This document shows positions 52,101 through 61,556 of a DNA stretch of 64,000 bases, one piece after another. The translations under genes were made by a program, and so were the position numbers. Under the pieces are notes generated by a model. That model searched no databases and was not told the DNA's origin. It was given only the letters and a program-made list of their open reading frames with translations. Source of the stretch: Watersipora subatra (taxonomy: Eukaryota; Bryozoa; Gymnolaemata; Cheilostomatida; Watersiporidae); assembly GCF_963576615.1 (NCBI RefSeq), contig NC_088714.1, forward strand, positions 3,782,001 through 3,846,000. The letters are read 5' to 3'. Position 1 is the stretch's first letter, and each line of letters starts with the position of its first letter.

Positions 52101-55100
52101 CCAGTTTCACGCTGTTCTCAGTTTAGTTAGGATTTTCTGTAAGCATTTTATTTTAAACGCAAAGTTCATCTAGAATAGATCATAAATTTATGAACAATGA
52201 CATAAGAGGTGTATTTACTATTGGCGTTAATGATTTATAATTGTCGCACTTTGTCTGAACTTACATTGTAGCAGTAGACCAAATGGAGTTGACAGACTTG
52301 TGTTGCTCATTCACTCGTGGTCTTTGTCTGCTCTACGAAAGTACACACTAATCTAGATTGCACGTACAATAGGCTTTTAGGTATTAGTAAAAAGCTCCAA
52401 TTGTCCCCATGGATTAACACTTTGGTGTCGCATGCCGCAACTCTCATCATCAAATAATTACCACCTGTGTGAACTTTGAATGGCTTCTCCGATAGAGATT
52501 CTTTACTTATGAGGACCTTTCTATTGTTCATAGAATAAACTCCTTTCTATTGTTCATAGAATAAACTTCCATTCTAGAATATAAGACATATCAGATTCAG
52601 TTTCTGACCATTGAGTGTTTGTCAACAGCTGTCATAACGTAAGAATAGCATATAATAATCTTCAATACAAACCCGATTATATGGCCAATATATTGATGTA
52701 ATATTCCCACTCTAGTTTGGACACATTTCCCTCTGGCTCCAGCTCTATAAGTAGTCTGTTATGTAACCTCTATTCATGCGCAGTATGTATGTACGTCACT
52801 ACGCTATAAATCTACATATCTATTTATTCTGCACTATTTCACTGTATTGTCACCTTTTTTAGCTCTCTACATATCGAAAGCACAAATTATCAATTAGTGC
52901 AAATATAACCACTAATAATGGACACTGCTCTATCCTTTGGGGCTCATTTCATCAGCTGTATAAAGCTTCCGCTCTTTGCTTAGCCGTGCAAGGGTGTGTC
53001 CCTAACCGTGAAATTCTTTTGTAAATCCTCATAGCGGGAGCAGAGTAGTCATGGCGGTGCCCCCTGGTGAGTGACGACATCATCTTTTACCTCGAAGGAA
53101 TTCATTCCTCAACGAATATGCGAGAGCGTTTATAACTGCTTTTGTTGTCCTAATTTAAACAATTTCAATCATCAATTCATCTCTTTGCCTGGCATTCTCT
53201 TAAATCCATTCACAGTTATTCATGCCCTTATTAAATATTCACTCCAATTTAAACTATTAAATTCATTAGCTGCGGAATGTAAGGGAAAAACTCCGGGAGG
53301 GATCAGCCTCTCTTAGAAGATCAAAGTTGCAGGTGTCGGTGTGATGCTTAGCAACTAGCGTTCTTACTGCTCAAACCTCTTCCCTGTTTGTATGTCCGTA
53401 ATTTGTCTCGGTAAAATTTGACTTAAAAATAAAAGATATAAGCTGATCAGAACAAGTGTTTGCGCAAAGGTTTGTAACATCCTGTTGGAAGATATTATCC
53501 CATTGAGTTGTTGACAGGACTCATTCTGCGTAGCTGGGGCTGTACTCAATTCCACAGCCTCCCTTCATCGCGCAAAAGAGCTTAGGCTTCATTGTAAATA
53601 CTGATTACAGCACATGTTTGTCTATAAGTCTCTTTTTCGCCGTAGAACCAATCTGAATTATAATAGAATCTTAATTGCTTACAATTTGAACAATTAATAT
53701 TCAGATTTTCGTCTGTATTTAATTCTATAGTCTCAGACAACCGTCTGCTAGGATTTCACTGTAGTTTCCGAGGTAACACAATTCCCGCCAGAAGCTTAAG
53801 GTGTATGGCAGGTCGTTGCTAAGATAGAGTGTGGAAATCGTAGGCATTGGTTCGATAGCCTCAGTATATGCTCTTTTGTATGATTAAATCTTATATGACA
53901 GAAATTTAACATTTCAATTACTGTAACAGCTTAATTAGGTCATTTTGCTTGTCTGTATTAAAAGTGACATTTGTGCAATGCTCATTAATTTGTAAAGTAA
54001 AAATACGTTGCAGCTGTGTCGTTGGATGAATAATACGGTTTGTTTCTGTGTTCACATTGCCCTGCCAGTGTGCTATCATAAAACTTATAGATTCCATAGA
54101 GATTACTCATCCCGCTCTCTCTATACCACATCATTCGACACGGAGAGATGACTTCACAACGTTACACGTTTCTCGGGTCTCATTAGGAACTCTTATTGCT
54201 TTACCACATCCTTTAACATCTTTTCTGTTTAGCTGTGTAATTATGCTATCCATCCTCATCACATTGCCATGCGCATTCAGTAAATTTCTTTTTTTAAAGA
54301 AAAAACTTGAGAATGAAGAAAAGATACCTACCAGAAGTAGGATTTCTCTATGTCTTATCAATGTATTCTTGTGATGAGTTAATTAGGATTTTCGACAGAT
54401 AATTCCTATATATCCAAATATAGTCAAACCTAAATTTTCGAACGTCGGAGTTTGGATGACGTACAAAACATTGTACATCAATCCACCCCACCCAGTTGTA
54501 TGTAGACATGTTCATTCCGATCTATGAAATGCCTACAGTATGTTGTGTTTTTCTAGTGTATTATTGTAATATATACAGGAATTTTTAAAATTTCACAGAA
54601 ATAAAACACCCAAGCACTTTTTGCACTTTTTATTTTACTCAACAATCTGAACCATCTAGGCAGGGTTATGAGCTGCTACAGATACAAGTCCGTTCCTCAT
54701 TCTTCATTTACTAGCTTACTCTAGTGATAGAATATTTGTAAACAATTCAGTGTACTTTGTATATTATCTGCTCTCTACCATTGTATTATTATTGTATTAT
54801 AGTATTGTATTATAATACATAAAAGAAATGCATAAAAGATTGTTTTTAATCTTGAAAAGGGTTATAATTTTTTGCAATGTTATGGGAAAAATCGTTTCGG
54901 AATTTGAAAGAACATTTTCAGACAATTTTTGGTTTGGATTGTGCTCGGAAATCGAGATCAGACTCTATAATCACTGGGACTTGGCAACTTTCCACTTGGC
55001 AGAAACTTTCAACAGTCTTCTATGATTATCGGTGTCCTGTTAGAGAACACAAAGAATGTCTAGTTGCCCGGATATTGCTTTGTTCGCTGTCTTCTTTTTT

Positions 55101-56475
55101 CACACTTATCAATAGAAATTATTAGCTTAAACTGTCAGTTGACTGATGCAATTCAATATTGTCTTTGTTGACATACCGCAACACTTAGTAAGGTACTACT
55201 AGATGATTGATTATTGGAAGCTTTAGCTGGTGACCACAAAGATATCATTGTATTATAGATACATATCGGTAGTTGTTTAGTACTCCCATACTTATGTTTA
55301 CAATAGGCTACAGCAGGACAATTATACATTTTCTTAAGATTAAATTTTTGTTATTAAAGATTACTGTTCTATAACTCCATATTGTTGAATAGCTAGAGAC
55401 CTGTCTACTTTGAAGACCTTGGCCCGCAGCAGTTTGTTGTATTCATCTATTTTCTCGCACATTTGTGATGATTCTAACATTGCATCTTCCCATGAATTCA
55501 GATCATTTTACTAGCAGCATGCTAACCACCAAAAGTATGCTGTTATAAATGCTGTGTTTGGCAGCAGTTTTAAGTTGTAGAATGTATTGGAGAGAGACAT
55601 ACATGTAATAGTCATCAAGGTTGTTTTATGTCAGCTATATCAGTATAAATGGAATTAGGTAGTTAGTCATTGCAGCCATGTTGAGGCTTTAAGATATGAC
55701 TATACGAATATATTAATTGGAGTTGTGTTTCAACCCATGTCAAGATGGTCAGGTCTGTTGTTGACATACTTCCTGTTTGATCTATAGTAACCAGGAGATT
55801 CTCTGCGCTAGCTACATAACCATTCATTGTAGCTTTTGGTATCAAAGGCTGTTAGAAGGTCACTCACATCAAGATTTAAAAGGTTTAATTAAAAAGTATA
55901 GGAATTCTAGTATTCATGTAGTTCTATCATTTGAGATTTTGTTTGCTGTTTCAGGTGATCTGCTGCCAGGATGTTTCAAAATTGAAATCGTCATCTTCCT
56001 TTGGTCCTTTTCCTGCGATAAATTTCTGTTATTACCTGCCTATTGTTTCTGTCTTATTTCTGTTTGACAAAACTATTGAAGTTTTGTCAATTTTAACCTT
56101 GAAACATCCTGGTTGGCAGATCACCTAAAACAACAAACAAAATCTCAAACGATAGAAAAATATCTATACTTTTGATAAGGTCTTTTAAAATTTGATGTGA
56201 GTGGCTCTTTAAGATGAGTATTCTGCTAAAGCTACTATACTTTAGTTTGTTCTCTATTTTTACATCAGTCGAAGGATGTTGTGGATGTACCTCTCCGCCG
56301 TTCTCGAAACAGTTGCTGCCGCTGTGTGCAGTCTCCTTCTCGTACGCCCCGTCGGCTCCCTTGAATTACAATCCTGCACGGTGGAGTCGATACAAGACTG
56401 GTACCCTGTCTTTTTCAATCCTCTGATCTTCTACACAACCCGTCTAAACTGCACGCAGGAGATGGTTTATCCTCT
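46066..56475 (+). CDS. JKAMP: JKAMP (JNK1/MAPK8-associated membrane protein), N-terminal three exons; 3' end outside window
   Basis: Exons 46066-46137, 48509-48663 and 56275-56475 join in phase and give the first 143 of an expected ~310 residues. JKAMP is a multipass ER membrane protein that recruits proteasomes and ERAD factors and prolongs JNK signalling. Visible: the N-terminal Cys motif CPGSYCG, further Cys at 23, 26, 38 and 41, VYDWMYLGFM starting TM1 (about 48-68), TM2 (about 81-99) with LLVRPVG, DWYPVFFNPL, and NCTQEMVYPL with an N-x-T site. All follow the known order (LYDWLYLGF, SDPVG, DWYTMLYNP, CTHEAVYPL). No exon for the following 'YTIVF' region is seen before 64000, so intron 3 is at least 7.5 kb and contains the Polinton-like element. 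Confidence 0.9.
46338..47078 (+). mobile_element. TA-flanked MITE, intact copy
   Basis: Starts CAGTGGACCCTTGCCATACG and ends AACCCGAGGATACACTG, with TA on both sides (46336-46337 and 47079-47080). Interior matches the interrupted copy at 33663-35130. Size 741 bp; no transposase. It preserves the empty TAA target site at 46865-46867. Confidence 0.87.
47197..47555. mobile_element. Small MITE with CTATGTTTCCATGA ends
   Basis: Left arm CTATGTTTCCATGAGGTGCA, right arm TGCGTATCATGGAAACATAG: an inverted pair about 24 bp long enclosing 310 bp. Interior motifs (GCATGATGCGGATT, CATGATGCGGTTAA) also pair. The target duplication is not clear. Confidence 0.75.
47608..48377 (+). mobile_element. MITE of the CCGTAAAACCT family, right end decayed
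   Basis: Starts after TA with CCGTAAAACCTTTATTTGAG and repeats GAACGCCCCC/TTGAAAGTCACC motifs at both ends. Interior (AAAGCTTTTGCAATC, AGTAGTTCCTTGTCCAACGC) matches the larger copy at 50222-51730. Confidence 0.7.
48509..48663 (+). CDS. JKAMP: JKAMP exon 2
   Basis: Acceptor ATTTGGTAG, donor GTAACC. Encodes ACLWGYRPTKYSICEKC, then MPVYDWMYLGFMLLISFVLH (TM1) and IDVQTNRK. Enters in phase 0, leaves in phase 2. Confidence 0.92.
50222..51730. mobile_element. TA-flanked MITE of the CCGTRAAACYT family, 1.5 kb
   Basis: Starts CCGTGAAACTTCTAATTGAA and ends TTCAATTATAGGTTTTATGG with TA on each side. Subterminal 'TTTGAATGCCAC' motifs repeat in inverted orientation at the right end (GCCATGGCG, TTTGAACGCCGCC). 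An inner segment around 'GCAGTCGTTCTACTTCGAAG' is tandemly duplicated. No coding potential. Confidence 0.8.
55870..56196. mobile_element. Foldback MITE with long arms, short form
   Basis: The left arm (about 55870-55990, with TTTGAGATTTTGTTTGCTGT and AGGTGATCTGCTGCCAGGAT) is mirrored by the right arm (about 56078-56196, with ATCCTGGTTGGCAGATCACC and ACAAACAAAATCTCAAACGA). Arms are about 110 bp and the loop about 90 bp. It ends about 80 bp before JKAMP exon 3. Confidence 0.82.
56275..56475 (+). CDS. JKAMP: JKAMP exon 3
   Basis: Acceptor AGTCGAAG, donor GTGAGT. Encodes (R)MLWMYLSAVLETVAAAVCSLL and LVRPVGSLELQSC, then DWYPVFFNPLIFY and NCTQEMVYP. Enters and leaves in phase 2. Confidence 0.92.
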
Positions 56476-56930
56476 GTGAGTTGTGGCATTTAATACAGTA
56501 GTGTGCATTCTTTAGCTGAGATCATCGGCTATAAATAGTAACTGTTGTTAGCTGAGATCATCGGCTATAAATAGTAACTGTTGTCAGTCTTGCTGCTTGT
56601 AACAAGAAAATTGTTTATCATTTTCAGGCTCTGCGTTCACAGTAGGCTATTGAATTCCTGCAGTATTGAATTTAGGTATTAATATTTATTAAACAGAAAT
56701 AGTTGCCCTAAATGCTATAACATTATTGAATTTTTGGTTTCTATATTTTCTATTCACTGTTCCTGTTCCATGCTATCCACATATACTGTGAAACAGCATG
56801 ATGGCTCATTTTACTTATTTTATGGTTTGTTTGTGTCAATTTTTGCTTTTGTAATTTGCTATAATTTCAAATAACTGCGTTAGATTGTGGAGAATCTTAT
56901 AGCGGAGGAGTCTTGGCACGGATAAAGTGA

Positions 56931-57027
56931 GATAAAGTGAGATAAAGTGAGATAAAGTGAGATAAAGCGAGATAAAGCGAGATAAAGCGAGATAAAGTGA
57001 GATAAAGTGAGATAAAGTGAGATAAAG
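56931..57027. repeat. 10-bp minisatellite GATAAAGTGA
   Basis: Nearly ten copies, with T/C variation in three central units (AAGCGA). Each unit junction creates AGATAA, a GATA-factor consensus. Confidence 0.93.
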
Positions 57028-57037
57028 ATGAACTTGC

Positions 57038-57706
57038 ACCAAGTTTTAGTAGATTTTATCAGAAAGTATTCGTATTTTTCTACCTTTGTGATTGATTTTG
57101 TTGTTTGAGGTGATCTGACTGCCTTTTTTTGCCGATTTTAATTTTAAAACTGATGTTTTAAAATTAAAATCGACAAAACCCGTTTGGAATTAAAATGCTC
57201 AGAAAAAAAACGTGCTCGGACTTCTGAAAAAATGGTGTCAGTTGTCATGCATATTGTTTTTAAGTGATAAATATACAGTCTCATCGTGTACTTATATGTT
57301 TACACAGCATTTAGAGAGAAAAGGTCGAACAATTTATAACCAACCTATTTCTAAATTATTTGAAACATGTATAGAAGTGTGGCTGAAGCTATATTTTATC
57401 TTGAAGTTTTATTTTTACAATCAAAAGCAAATACGAAATAAAGTACATGTATATGTCAATAGAGATGCGAAACACTGCAACTACTACACAATAGCCTGTG
57501 TGTCATAACCAGAGGGACAAACAAAAAACACAACTACCTACGTCATTTTTGAAGACGTATTTTTTTATGATTCTAAGCGTTTTAACTGCGAGCAAGTTTT
57601 GTCAATTTTAATCTATAAACATCCTGCCAGTCGGATCACCTCAAACATCAAAAACAATCAAAAATGATAGAAAAATACCGATACTTTCTAATAAAATCCA
57701 CTTTTC
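57038..57706. mobile_element. Foldback MITE with long arms, long form
   Basis: Left arm AGATTTTATCAGAAAGTATT ... GAGGTGATCTGACTGCC is mirrored by the right arm GGATCACCTCAAACATC ... GATACTTTCTAATAAAATCC. Same family as 55870-56196. Inner palindrome TTTTAAAATTAAAATCG lies near 57150. About 670 bp. Confidence 0.85.
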
Positions 57707-57934
57707 GCTGTTGTTTATAGTCGTGTTTATCTTTTCAATTACAGCTTTAAAATTATTTGTTTGGCTAGTTTCTTTTGTTCATTAGTCATACGATTGAGGC
57801 ATCGTCTTTGTAGGAGAGAGGTAAGTGTAGGGATTATCAGGTCAGGTATTGAATTGCTGAGCAGACCAAAGTAGTATGTAGAGAGCAGATCTACACACGT
57901 TTGCACTTAAAGTGAGATTTTGGGTACATTTTAG

Positions 57935-58275
57935 CCCGAGAACCTCGGAGAATGGTGTTGTCTGATGGAAAGTTTGGGGGGGGTAGGTGTGTGAGTGTTG
58001 GGAGCTAAGGTTATGAAGTTTGAGAGGAATTGTGGGAAGGATGCGGTGTTGGTCGAGAGGAATTGTGGGAAGGATGACGTGAAGAGGGCGATGGTTTCGG
58101 GTTTCGATGCGATGGGTTTGGGGTTTGGGCGTCGACGAGTTGAGCGATCGATCGTCGAATGGTTGAGGTTGGGTTGGCGACCGGTGGGGTGAACGGTGTT
58201 ATGTCGTTTCGGTTGAATGAACGCTGATGTTGGACGAGTTCGGGCGTGTCTATTCGTGGAATCGGTTAAGTCTCC
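57935..58275. repeat. GC-rich terminal segment, probable terminal inverted repeat of the element
   Basis: The only GC-rich stretch for many kb, with G on the plus strand (eight Gs at 57976) and two direct copies of GAGAGGAATTGTGGGAAGGA at about 58022 and 58055. A 144-codon minus-strand frame runs through it but is low-complexity. A terminal repeat is inferred from position; the partner is outside the window. Confidence 0.5.
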
Positions 58276-58281
58276 CTTCGT

Positions 58282-58287
58282 TATAAA
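58282..58287 (+). promoter_or_regulatory. TATA box of the Thr-rich gene
   Basis: TATAAA, about 80 bp before the ATG at 58364, just inside the GC-rich terminal segment. Confidence 0.6.
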
Positions 58288-58363
58288 ACTCTTTAAAGAT
58301 GAGTAATAAGAAAGGGGAAAGTCGAATGATTTATTCATTATGAAAAATTTCTTTTGAGAAGAC

Positions 58364-59047
58364 ATGAAGAGTCTTTATAGAAAACTAGATGATATAATTC
58401 AAATTTCTCCAATACTATTTATTAGTTTTGGATTTTTTTCGGTTAACGGTGAATTTTTACGAAATATAATTCAATTAGAACATAACCCCTCGGATTGTAC
58501 TTATGGTATAGCTAGTTATGAAATTATTCAAAGGTTGGGAATTACTGAACGACTTGTTCAATGGGCTAATCCATCTTCACGGTTAGCGAGATATTGTGTA
58601 GGCAACTCAGCTCGTTCAAGGTTTTGTGGAAGGAGAGCATTGCCTATTAAGTTTGTTTGTCATCATCCACAATTCGAAGAAAATAATGGTAGATTTACAG
58701 CACCAATTAATACTTCCACTACTCGATCCACCATCAGAACTACACACACATCCAGAATTCCTACCACCACTACAACTACACTCGCTAGTACAATTCCTAC
58801 TACCACCACAACTACACTCGCAACCATCATTCTAGCAAGTGGAATCACAACTCTTCCATCATCTGAAAATCTTAAGGAAAATATAACTAATATCCCATTT
58901 GTACCAATAGCCTCAAGATTATATAATCCGAATAATGAAGAAAGAGAATATGGAAATGAAAGTTTTTCTGATGAAAGTTTTTCTGTAGACAAATTACAAG
59001 ATGTCGAAATTTTTTATCATAATCACATGCTGCTGCTAAAGTTGTAA
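58364..59047 (+). CDS. Thr-rich, secreted or stalk-like protein of unknown function (227 aa)
   Basis: Not recognised. Residues 14-29 are hydrophobic (ISPILFISFGFFSVNG) after a basic N-terminus, so a signal peptide or anchor is plausible. Residues 30-110 form a small domain with four Cys (45, 78, 88, 99) and a basic RSRFCGRR patch. Residues 111-165 are Thr/Ser-rich with a duplicated P-TTTTTT-LA block, a mucin-like stalk likely to be O-glycosylated. The C-terminus is acidic with NES(F)SDESFSVD and ends in hydrophobic MLLLKL. The frame is intact, has its own TATA box and AATAAA, and is convergent with the Cys-motif gene. Its position at the element's end suggests an accessory virion-surface or host-interaction role, but nothing shows this directly. 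Confidence 0.65.
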   Translation: MKSLYRKLDDIIQISPILFISFGFFSVNGEFLRNIIQLEHNPSDCTYGIASYEIIQRLGITERLVQWANPSSRLARYCVGNSARSRFCGRRALPIKFVCHHPQFEENNGRFTAPINTSTTRSTIRTTHTSRIPTTTTTTLASTIPTTTTTTLATIILASGITTLPSSENLKENITNIPFVPIASRLYNPNNEEREYGNESFSDESFSVDKLQDVEIFYHNHMLLLKL

Positions 59048-59144
59048 TCTAATTTTCATGCTTTCCTAAATTTTTATTCCACAATGAAAATGATATGTGA
59101 ATATTGTATTGATTTTATTTTAATAATAGTATCTTAAAATATAC

Positions 59145-59150
59145 AATAAA
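59145..59150 (+). terminator. AATAAA of the Thr-rich gene
   Basis: AATAAA about 100 bp after the stop codon. Confidence 0.6.
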
Positions 59151-59182
59151 ATATAAATTCTCCATCTTTGGAGATGAAGATT

Positions 59183-59188
59183 TTATTT
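59183..59188 (-). terminator. AATAAA of the Cys-motif gene
   Basis: TTTATT on plus, 60 bp past the stop at 59248. It overlaps in space with the opposing gene's 3' end. Confidence 0.55.
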
Positions 59189-59247
59189 CTAAAGGTTCTA
59201 TTGATTTGCATATACATTCATTCAAAAAAAAATCTTTCTTATAAATA

Positions 59248-59882
59248 CTAATTGCCAGTTTTCTGTGGAGTTGAAGAGCTTGTCACTTCAGAATATTGTA
59301 ATTCTTTCTTATCGAGATAGAAGTATGTGTTGCTTGACTCGCTTTTCTCAACTTCTTTTTGTTTTGCATCATCACTGTTTAAATATATAAAACATTGAGG
59401 ATTGAGAAAGGATAAAATAAATGGATAACTATATATCTTTGGTTTTAAAATTCTCAAAATCTACTTACCAAAATATACATTGAGCTAAGCCATCGTATAC
59501 GTCTTGTCCACATGTACAGGAAGGTAATCCATCTATAGGATAATCCAATGGTAAATCCAATTGCAACTCCATTTCACTATTTTGAGAGTTTGTTTCTTTC
59601 GAGTTGTTTTTTTCATCAGTTTCCTTACCATCTTCTTGATACCTGTTTAATTTTTTGAAAATCCATTGAAAATTGAGAAAAGATGATGTATATAAAATGA
59701 ATAATTATATATTCATATAAAACTTTAGAATTTAAAATTTCAAAATGTACTTACCAATGTACACATTGTGCTAATCCATCATATACATGTCCACATGTAC
59801 AGGAAAGTAGTCCGTGTGTACAATATTCCCATGGTGTAGCCCAAATTTGAAGACAACTATCTGTACATTTCCATTCTGACAT
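59248..59882 (-). CDS. Three-exon gene with duplicated SCTCG-YDGLAQC motif, unknown function (142 aa)
   Basis: Exons 59882-59755, 59642-59469 and 59374-59248, all GTAAG...AACAG introns (112 and 94 bp) in matching phase 2. Exon 1 ends GLLSCTCGHVYDGLAQCVHW and exon 2 ends GLPSCTCGQDVYDGLAQC plus IFW, so each carries one copy of a Cys/Trp motif. The two introns are also alike (GTAAGTA.ATTTTGA ... CTTTCTCAAT), so exon plus intron was duplicated in tandem. Exon 1 has extra Cys (WKCTDSC) and Trp; exon 2 starts with an acidic/polar linker; exon 3 is Ser- and Lys-rich. C-x-C with spaced C and W suggests metal binding or a disulfide knot. A TATA box lies 70 bp upstream. Unrecognised; splicing is inferred from sequence. 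Confidence 0.7.
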
Positions 59883-59949
59883 TTTACCCTTCTCAGAATT
59901 CTGTTAGCTTATGAAGAGTGTTATGATAATAATGATTCGTTCTCGATTG

Positions 59950-59958
59950 CTTTATATA
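59950..59958 (-). promoter_or_regulatory. TATA box of the Cys-motif gene
   Basis: TATATAAAG on minus, about 70 bp before the ATG at 59882. It has the same octamer as the FMO TATA box. Confidence 0.7.
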
Positions 59959-60032
59959 GTTGAACGTCTGTAAAACGATTGAGTGAGTTTAATGAAAATT
60001 TATAAATAGATTACAAAACATTCCTCTATGCT

Positions 60033-60426
60033 TACAATTTCACGAAAATGAATTTCGCGAAATTACACATATATATTATATAGTCAACTTTCGCGAAAAT
60101 GAATTTCGCGAAAGTGACTTTCGCGAAATTGGATTTCGCGAAATTTCACATCATATATACATGTATTATACAGTCAACTTTCGCGAAATTGAATTTCGCG
60201 AAAGTGAATTTCGCGAAATTGGATTTAGTGAAATTTTACATCATATATGTTATATAGTCAACTTTCGCGAAATTGAATTTCGCGAAAATGAATTTCGCGA
60301 AATTTCACATCATATATATTATATAGTCAACTTTCGCGAAATTGAATTTCGCGAAATTGGATTTCGCGAAATTTCACATTATATATTATATAGTCAACTT
60401 TCGCGAAATTCAATTTCGCGAAAATC
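60033..60426. promoter_or_regulatory. Array of 16 TTTCGCGAAA palindromes
   Basis: Sixteen exact TTTCGCGAAA sites plus one mutated site (TTTAGTGAAA), in five clusters. Within clusters sites are 15 bp apart, joined by TTGAA, GTGAA or ATGAA. Clusters are separated by an AT-rich spacer with CATCATATATATTATATAGT and CAAC. The array lies 75 bp upstream of the TATA box of the Cys-motif gene. The form suggests repeated binding of a dimeric factor (TTTCGCG resembles an E2F half-site) or a replication/enhancer element. A plain minisatellite is the alternative. Confidence 0.75.
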
Positions 60427-60484
60427 TGTTTACTATTTTCACCTCATTAATTCCTTTGGACACACCCATCATTCTTCAATTCAT

Positions 60485-60492
60485 TATATAAG
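60485..60492 (+). promoter_or_regulatory. Second TATA box, facing away from the array
   Basis: TATATAAG on plus, 60 bp beyond the palindrome array, opposite in direction to the box at 59950. No plus-strand ORF follows, so any product would be non-coding or spliced. Confidence 0.4.
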
Positions 60493-60984
60493 CGTTGCAT
60501 GAACTGATGGAATATTCTGCCTCCTTAACCATCTCTTGATGCCTACTTATATACAGACTTGAGAATTTGGGTCGATCGAGCGTTGATACCATAAGGCTTG
60601 TATGCTTCAGCTAGAATTCTGTTAGCCGGCTACTCGCGATTAAGTTCGTTGAGTGTCGCTGTGTTCAGGCTGTTGTGTGGACAAGCGCCTTGGCATTTGA
60701 CCTGATTGTTTTCCTAGGTTTACCTATGGAATTCTCCTGTTTGGTTTGGCTTAACCATTCCATAACAGTCTCTCGACCAGTAAATAGATGAAGATGATGA
60801 ACTAGTAAAGGGGCATACATGGATTAATATGTGGATTATTTTGAGGATAGCTCCAACTCAGCGTGAGTATATCAATATATAAAACTTATATCAAAAAGTA
60901 AATAATATTCGGTTGTATTTGTTACCAAGTTTATTTCGATATAAAGTATATATGTATATTCAATTGTAAAATATAGAAAAAAAT
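60493..60984. other. Non-coding gap in the element
   Basis: 490 bp with no ORF on either strand. The middle (60560-60760) is more GC-balanced than its surroundings and could encode an RNA, but I cannot define a fold. The protease 3' UTR probably occupies the right part. Confidence 0.5.
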
Positions 60985-61554
60985 TTATGTCAGTTCTTCT
61001 AGTAATTTAACAATTTGGGAAGTTCCTTGAATATGTACATTGTCAACACCTTCATTTTCTTCGTTATTAAGACTTTTACTAATTTTTCCATTCCAATCAT
61101 ATCTATCTAGTATAGTTTTTCGAACTACATGATCTCGTGTATCTGTTTCAGAAATTTTTAGCATAACTGTTAGAAAATCTTCTATTGAACATCCTCTGCT
61201 CCAAAATATTGCAAAGAGAAGACAGTAATCTCCACATGTTGTTGAAAGAAATCCTTGGAGTAGAACATCATTCCATTTAATTAACTTTATTCCAGAAAGT
61301 TTTAAGATTTGAGCGACATCTGGATATGTTGAAGGATCTCGTCCTGTTGAATCGAAATAATTAATTTCGGATTTTGTTCGAATAACTCCTATCCAGTGTT
61401 CTCCTGGTTGATAAGAATAGTGTGTGTTAAAAATATATATTCCTTCATTCGATAAAAATTGTTCTTTAAATTCATTTCTTGCACAGACAGCAAAAAAATG
61501 ATTATTAGTCATGTGATCTTGGGAAAGAACATCGAAAATATTTGCTGTATTCAT
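60985..61554 (-). CDS. Adenain-like cysteine protease (PRO) of the element
   Basis: 189 residues, normal for this family. Adenain-type proteases (peptidase family C5) mature capsid precursors inside the virion. The catalytic set is visible in order: His53 in GEHWIGV, Asp68 in NYFDSTG, Gln100, and Cys107 in STTCGDYCLLFA. The start ATG lies 2 nt after the capsid gene's stop, so the two are probably on one transcript. The frame is intact. The C-terminal 35 residues are polar and unconserved. Confidence 0.9.
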   Translation of the reverse strand: MNTANIFDVLSQDHMTNNHFFAVCARNEFKEQFLSNEGIYIFNTHYSYQPGEHWIGVIRTKSEINYFDSTGRDPSTYPDVAQILKLSGIKLIKWNDVLLQGFLSTTCGDYCLLFAIFWSRGCSIEDFLTVMLKISETDTRDHVVRKTILDRYDWNGKISKSLNNEENEGVDNVHIQGTSQIVKLLEELT

Positions 61555-61556
61555 CC

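Larger units (their letters stand above)
48664..56274 (+). other. JKAMP intron 2
   Basis: A 7.6-kb intron. Contains the MITE at 50222-51730, the foldback element at 55870-56196, an AT-rich TATATA stretch at 51735-51780, a 26-bp tandem duplication at 52516-52567 and a transposon-end-like fragment near 54421. No exon is recognised; ORFs of 54.0-55.1 kb show no family motif. Confidence 0.65.
56476..57929 (+). other. JKAMP intron 3, host part
   Basis: Holds a 35-bp tandem duplication (56514-56583, GCTATAAATAGTAACTGTTG), the 10-bp GATAAAGTGA array (56931-57027) and the foldback MITE (57038-57706). No exon seen. Confidence 0.65.

Noticed and set aside
57931..58365. 144-codon minus-strand ORF through the GC-rich terminus
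   Set aside because: Pro/Thr/Asn low-complexity translation of the G-rich strand, running into the Thr-rich gene's promoter; no family motif.
60161..60502. 113-codon ORF of repeated FREIEFRE heptads
   Set aside because: A translation artefact of the TTTCGCGAAA array with its 15-bp period.
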